Below are positions 5,445 to 7,741 of a stretch of DNA of 7,741 nucleotides, in pieces. The position numbers and the translations under genes were made by a program. Source of the DNA: Clostridia bacterium (lineage in GTDB: Bacteria > Bacillota > Clostridia > CAKSNL01 > HGM11501); NCBI GenBank assembly GCA_017390225.1, contig JAFPCL010000214.1:1-7741 (forward strand), given 5' to 3'. Numbering within the stretch: position 1 is the first letter of the stretch; every line of letters starts with the position of its first letter. The notes beneath the pieces were generated by a model that worked only from the letters and a program-made list of their open reading frames with translations, was not told the DNA's origin and made no database searches.

Positions 5445-7556
5445 TTATTGTTGATATTTCAGTTCAAATCTCGTACTGGTGAACAGCTCGGAATAGGTGG
5501 GGAAGGGCCAGTATTTGGCATCTGTGAGTGTTTCCAAGGTGTCTGCAATGCGGCGCAGTTTTTCCATATGGAGGCGAACCACATCGTCCCACTCGTTGGC
5601 TTGCACTTCCTGATTGGAAATGGCGGCACATTTTTCTTCGGCGGTTTCCAAAAGATCGATTTCTACGGACATCTGATCACAAAGAACAGACAGTCGGTTC
5701 AAAAGATGTTCTTCCGTCTTGGTAGACAAAGAGGCGAGCACCTGTTTTTTCCGCAGGGCGGTTTCGGCAACACTGCCGGAGAAAGCAAGAACGGCAGGGA
5801 GAATTTCACGTCGTGCCATTTGTGCCATGGTGCGGGCTTCAATACGCATCTTTTTGTTATAGCCCTCTAAAAGGATTTCATAGCGGGAGTGCATTTCCGA
5901 GGCATTCAGCACCTTGTGCCGCTCAAACATTTCGATGTTTTTCGGATCAATGTAGTAAGGAAGGGCTTTGGGGGTGGAGGGCAGATTTAAAAGACCGCGG
6001 GCGGCGGCAATCTCCTTCCATTCATCGCTGTAGCTGTCCCCGTTGAAAATAATACGCTTGTGTTCTTTGATGTTGCGCTTGATAATCTCTGTCAGTGCCG
6101 AACGGAAATCCGAAGCCGAATCCAATTCGTCGGCAATCTGACGCAGGGCTTCTGCCAAGATTGTATTCAAAATCACGTTAGGACCGGAAATGGAAAGGGA
6201 AGAGCCGAGCATACGGAACTCAAATTTGTTGCCGGTGAAGGCAAAAGGAGAAGTTCTGTTTCTGTCGGTCGTATCCTTGGGGAAGTGGGGCAGAACGCCG
6301 ACACCAATCTCCATTTCTTCTTTGTTGCGGCGGTCGTATGTGCTGTCTGTTTCGATAGACTCTAAAATCTCGGTCAGCTCATCGCCCAGGAAAATCGAAA
6401 TCACGGCAGGCGGTGCTTCATTGCAACCCAAACGATGGTCATTGCCGGCAGAGGCAACGGAAAGACGAATCAAATCCTGATTTTCATCTACAGCTTTCAT
6501 AACCGCTGTCAGGAACAAAAGGAACTGCACGTTTTCCGAGGGCGAATTGCCCGGATCAAAAAGATTTACGCCGGTATCCGTGGTCAGCGACCAGTTGTTG
6601 TGCTTACCGCTGCCGTTGACGTATGCAAAGGGTTTTTCGTGCAACAGGCAAGTGAGCCCGTGACGGATAGCAACTTTTCGCATGGTTTCCATGGTCAGCT
6701 GGTTGTGGTCTGCCGCTTTGTTGGCATCAGTGAAAACAATGGCGAGCTCGTGCTGGCAGGGAGCTACTTCATTATGACGCGTTTTGGCGGAGATGCCCAG
6801 TTTCCAAAGCTCTTCATCCAAATCCTTCATAAAAGCGGAAACACGAGGCTTGATGGCGCCATAATAGTGGTCATCCAGCTCCTGTCCTTTCACGGGAGCG
6901 GCACCAAAGAGAGTGCGTCCGGTGAACAGAAGGTCTTTTCTCTTCTGGAACATACTGCGGTCGATCAGGAAATATTCTTGTTCGGGACCGACGGTGGGCG
7001 TGACACGGCTTTCGTTGCCGCCGAACAAATGCAGAATACGAAGTGCCTGCGTGTTGAGGGCTTCAATAGAACGAAGAAGCGGTGTCTTTTTATCCAAAGA
7101 TTCGCCGCTGTAGCTCCAGAAAGCCGTGGGAATACACAGAACATCGTTTTTCACAAACGCATAAGAGGTGGGATCCCATGCCGTGTAGCCTCTGGCTTCA
7201 AAGGTGGCGCGCAATCCGCCGGAAGGAAAGCTGGAAGCATCGGATTCACCCTTAATCAGCTCTTTGCCCGAAAATTCCATAATAATGTTGCCGCCACGGC
7301 GAGGCGTTAAAAAGCTGTCGTGCTTTTCTGCCGTTACGCCGGTCATGGGCTGGAACCAATGGGTATAGTGGGTGGCACCACGCTCAATCGCCCAGTCTTT
7401 CATGGCATTGGCAACAATATTTGCCAACGAAATATCCAATGGTCTGCCTTCACGAATGGTGTGCTGTAGTGCCGTATATGTTTCTTTCGGAAGACGCTCA
7501 CGCATACGGTCGTCATTAAAAACCATTTCTCCGAAAAAGTCTTGAATTTTTCTCAT
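5445..7556 (-). CDS. glnN: Type III glutamine synthetase
   Basis: Makes glutamine from glutamate, ammonia and ATP in the cytoplasm, as the large GSIII form. With the chosen start the protein has 703 residues, close to the family's usual 700 or so and much longer than GSI. Motifs include THWFQPMTG (65-73), the metal-binding glutamates in GPEQEYF (190-196), NEVAPCQHELA (262-272), NGSGKHNNWS (314-323) and NRTSPFAFTGNKFEFRM (433-449), with the family's C-terminal WPFPTY (683-688). No key motif is missing. The frame extends to an ATG at 7589, but that codon lies at the predicted transcription start; the ATG at 7556 has AAAGGA 8 nt ahead and begins MRKIQDFFGEMVF, so I chose it. It is the first gene of the minus-strand cluster, with a strong sigma-A promoter about 40 bp upstream. 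I see no GlnR-type operator. Confidence 0.97.
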   Translation of the reverse strand: MRKIQDFFGEMVFNDDRMRERLPKETYTALQHTIREGRPLDISLANIVANAMKDWAIERGATHYTHWFQPMTGVTAEKHDSFLTPRRGGNIIMEFSGKELIKGESDASSFPSGGLRATFEARGYTAWDPTSYAFVKNDVLCIPTAFWSYSGESLDKKTPLLRSIEALNTQALRILHLFGGNESRVTPTVGPEQEYFLIDRSMFQKRKDLLFTGRTLFGAAPVKGQELDDHYYGAIKPRVSAFMKDLDEELWKLGISAKTRHNEVAPCQHELAIVFTDANKAADHNQLTMETMRKVAIRHGLTCLLHEKPFAYVNGSGKHNNWSLTTDTGVNLFDPGNSPSENVQFLLFLTAVMKAVDENQDLIRLSVASAGNDHRLGCNEAPPAVISIFLGDELTEILESIETDSTYDRRNKEEMEIGVGVLPHFPKDTTDRNRTSPFAFTGNKFEFRMLGSSLSISGPNVILNTILAEALRQIADELDSASDFRSALTEIIKRNIKEHKRIIFNGDSYSDEWKEIAAARGLLNLPSTPKALPYYIDPKNIEMFERHKVLNASEMHSRYEILLEGYNKKMRIEARTMAQMARREILPAVLAFSGSVAETALRKKQVLASLSTKTEEHLLNRLSVLCDQMSVEIDLLETAEEKCAAISNQEVQANEWDDVVRLHMEKLRRIADTLETLTDAKYWPFPTYSELFTSTRFELKYQQ

Positions 7557-7564
7557 ACACAGAG

Positions 7565-7570
7565 TCCTTT
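7565..7570 (-). promoter_or_regulatory. Ribosome binding site deciding the glnN start
   Basis: AAAGGA on the minus strand, 8 nt before the ATG at 7556. The alternative ATG at 7589 has no such site at a workable distance and lies at the predicted transcription start, so this site favours the shorter 703-residue protein. Confidence 0.75.
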
Positions 7571-7594
7571 CATATTTAAAAATAATCATCCTAT

Positions 7595-7623
7595 ATTGTA
7601 CACGAAAATAAGGATTTTGTCAA
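7595..7623 (-). promoter_or_regulatory. Sigma-A promoter of glnN and probably of the whole minus-strand cluster
   Basis: TTGACA (7623-7618), a 17-bp spacer, then TACAAT (7600-7595): a perfect -35 box and a -10 box matching at 5 of 6 positions. Transcription should start near 7588, giving a leader of about 32 nt before glnN. An A/T-rich tract upstream could act as an UP element. Confidence 0.85.
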
Positions 7624-7677
7624 TCTTTTTTATAGGAATAAATAAGCCATTTAAAAATAAAAAAATAAAAAAAACAA

Positions 7678-7706
7678 TTGACATTTGCTAAACAATATGA
7701 TAAAAT
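7678..7706 (+). promoter_or_regulatory. Sigma-A promoter of the divergent right-edge gene
   Basis: TTGACA (7678-7683), a 17-bp spacer, then TAAAAT (7701-7706), followed by a purine-rich stretch and an ATG at 7729. Its -35 box is 54 bp from the -35 box of the glnN promoter, back to back, with an A-rich tract (about 7652-7675) between them. Apart from these two promoters I see no feature in the 7557-7728 gap. Confidence 0.82.
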
Positions 7707-7728
7707 CAAAAGAAGCAGAGGGTGTATT

Positions 7729-7741
7729 ATGCCCTTTAGCA
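7729..7741 (+). CDS. Start of an unidentified plus-strand gene (rest beyond window)
   Basis: The ATG at 7729 lies about 22 bp after a good -10 box and is preceded by AGAGGGTG (7717-7724), with its GAGG core 7 nt from the start codon. Only MPFS can be read before the window ends, so nothing can be said about the product. The call rests on the promoter, ribosome site and start codon being in the right order and spacing. Confidence 0.55.

Noticed and set aside
6435..7310. Plus-strand open frame of 291 codons opposite glnN
   Set aside because: It lies wholly antisense to a fully conserved glutamine synthetase, has no ribosome binding site and its translation shows no recognisable fold; it is a by-product of the codon use of glnN.
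7557..7728. Possible GlnR-type operator or glutamine riboswitch ahead of glnN
   Set aside because: I looked for TGTNA-N7-TNACA and found no match, and the predicted leader of about 32 nt is too short for a riboswitch.
7719..7735. AGGG...CCCT inverted repeat around the right-edge start codon
   Set aside because: The 4-bp stem with a 9-nt loop is too weak to claim as a regulatory structure.

Overview
The window looks like a low-to-mid GC Firmicutes (Clostridia-type) chromosome. The evidence is AGGAGG-type ribosome binding sites, textbook sigma-A promoters, a type III glutamine synthetase, a copper-amine-oxidase-like stalk-domain protein and a Bacillus-like TrpS with an IQPSG...TLGN signature. 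I cannot name the genus.

Right and centre (about 1623-7589, all minus strand): five intact genes run in one direction, with gaps of 26, 22 and 31 bp and then a 4-bp overlap. They are glnN (type III glutamine synthetase), a secreted stalk-domain protein, trpS, a WecA/TagO-type polyprenyl-phosphate sugar-1-phosphate transferase, and a NagZ-like GH3 lipoprotein. A strong promoter (TTGACA-N17-TACAAT) lies ahead of glnN. No terminator is seen between the genes, so they may form one operon joining nitrogen assimilation, tRNA charging and cell-envelope sugar metabolism. A divergent promoter (TTGACA-N17-TAAAAT) at the right edge drives a plus-strand gene of which only the first codons are present.

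Left (about 1-1605): this part has a different character, is more AT-rich to the eye and looks acquired. From the left edge it holds the first 254 codons of a beta-class (type III Mod-like) adenine DNA methyltransferase; a 111-residue XRE-type regulator just upstream of it, with its own promoter and a cluster of GTATGT/ACATAC half-sites over the -10 box; a terminator; and a zinc-ribbon gene that has lost its 5' end. The break in the zinc-ribbon gene coincides with a rightward rho-independent terminator that no longer has a gene to serve. This suggests an insertion or replacement junction at about 1575-1590, directly beyond the end of nagZ.

Most likely the regulator-methyltransferase pair is the start of a restriction or phage-defence operon that continues beyond the left edge. 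Whether that system is new cannot be decided from this window, because its effector genes are not in view.
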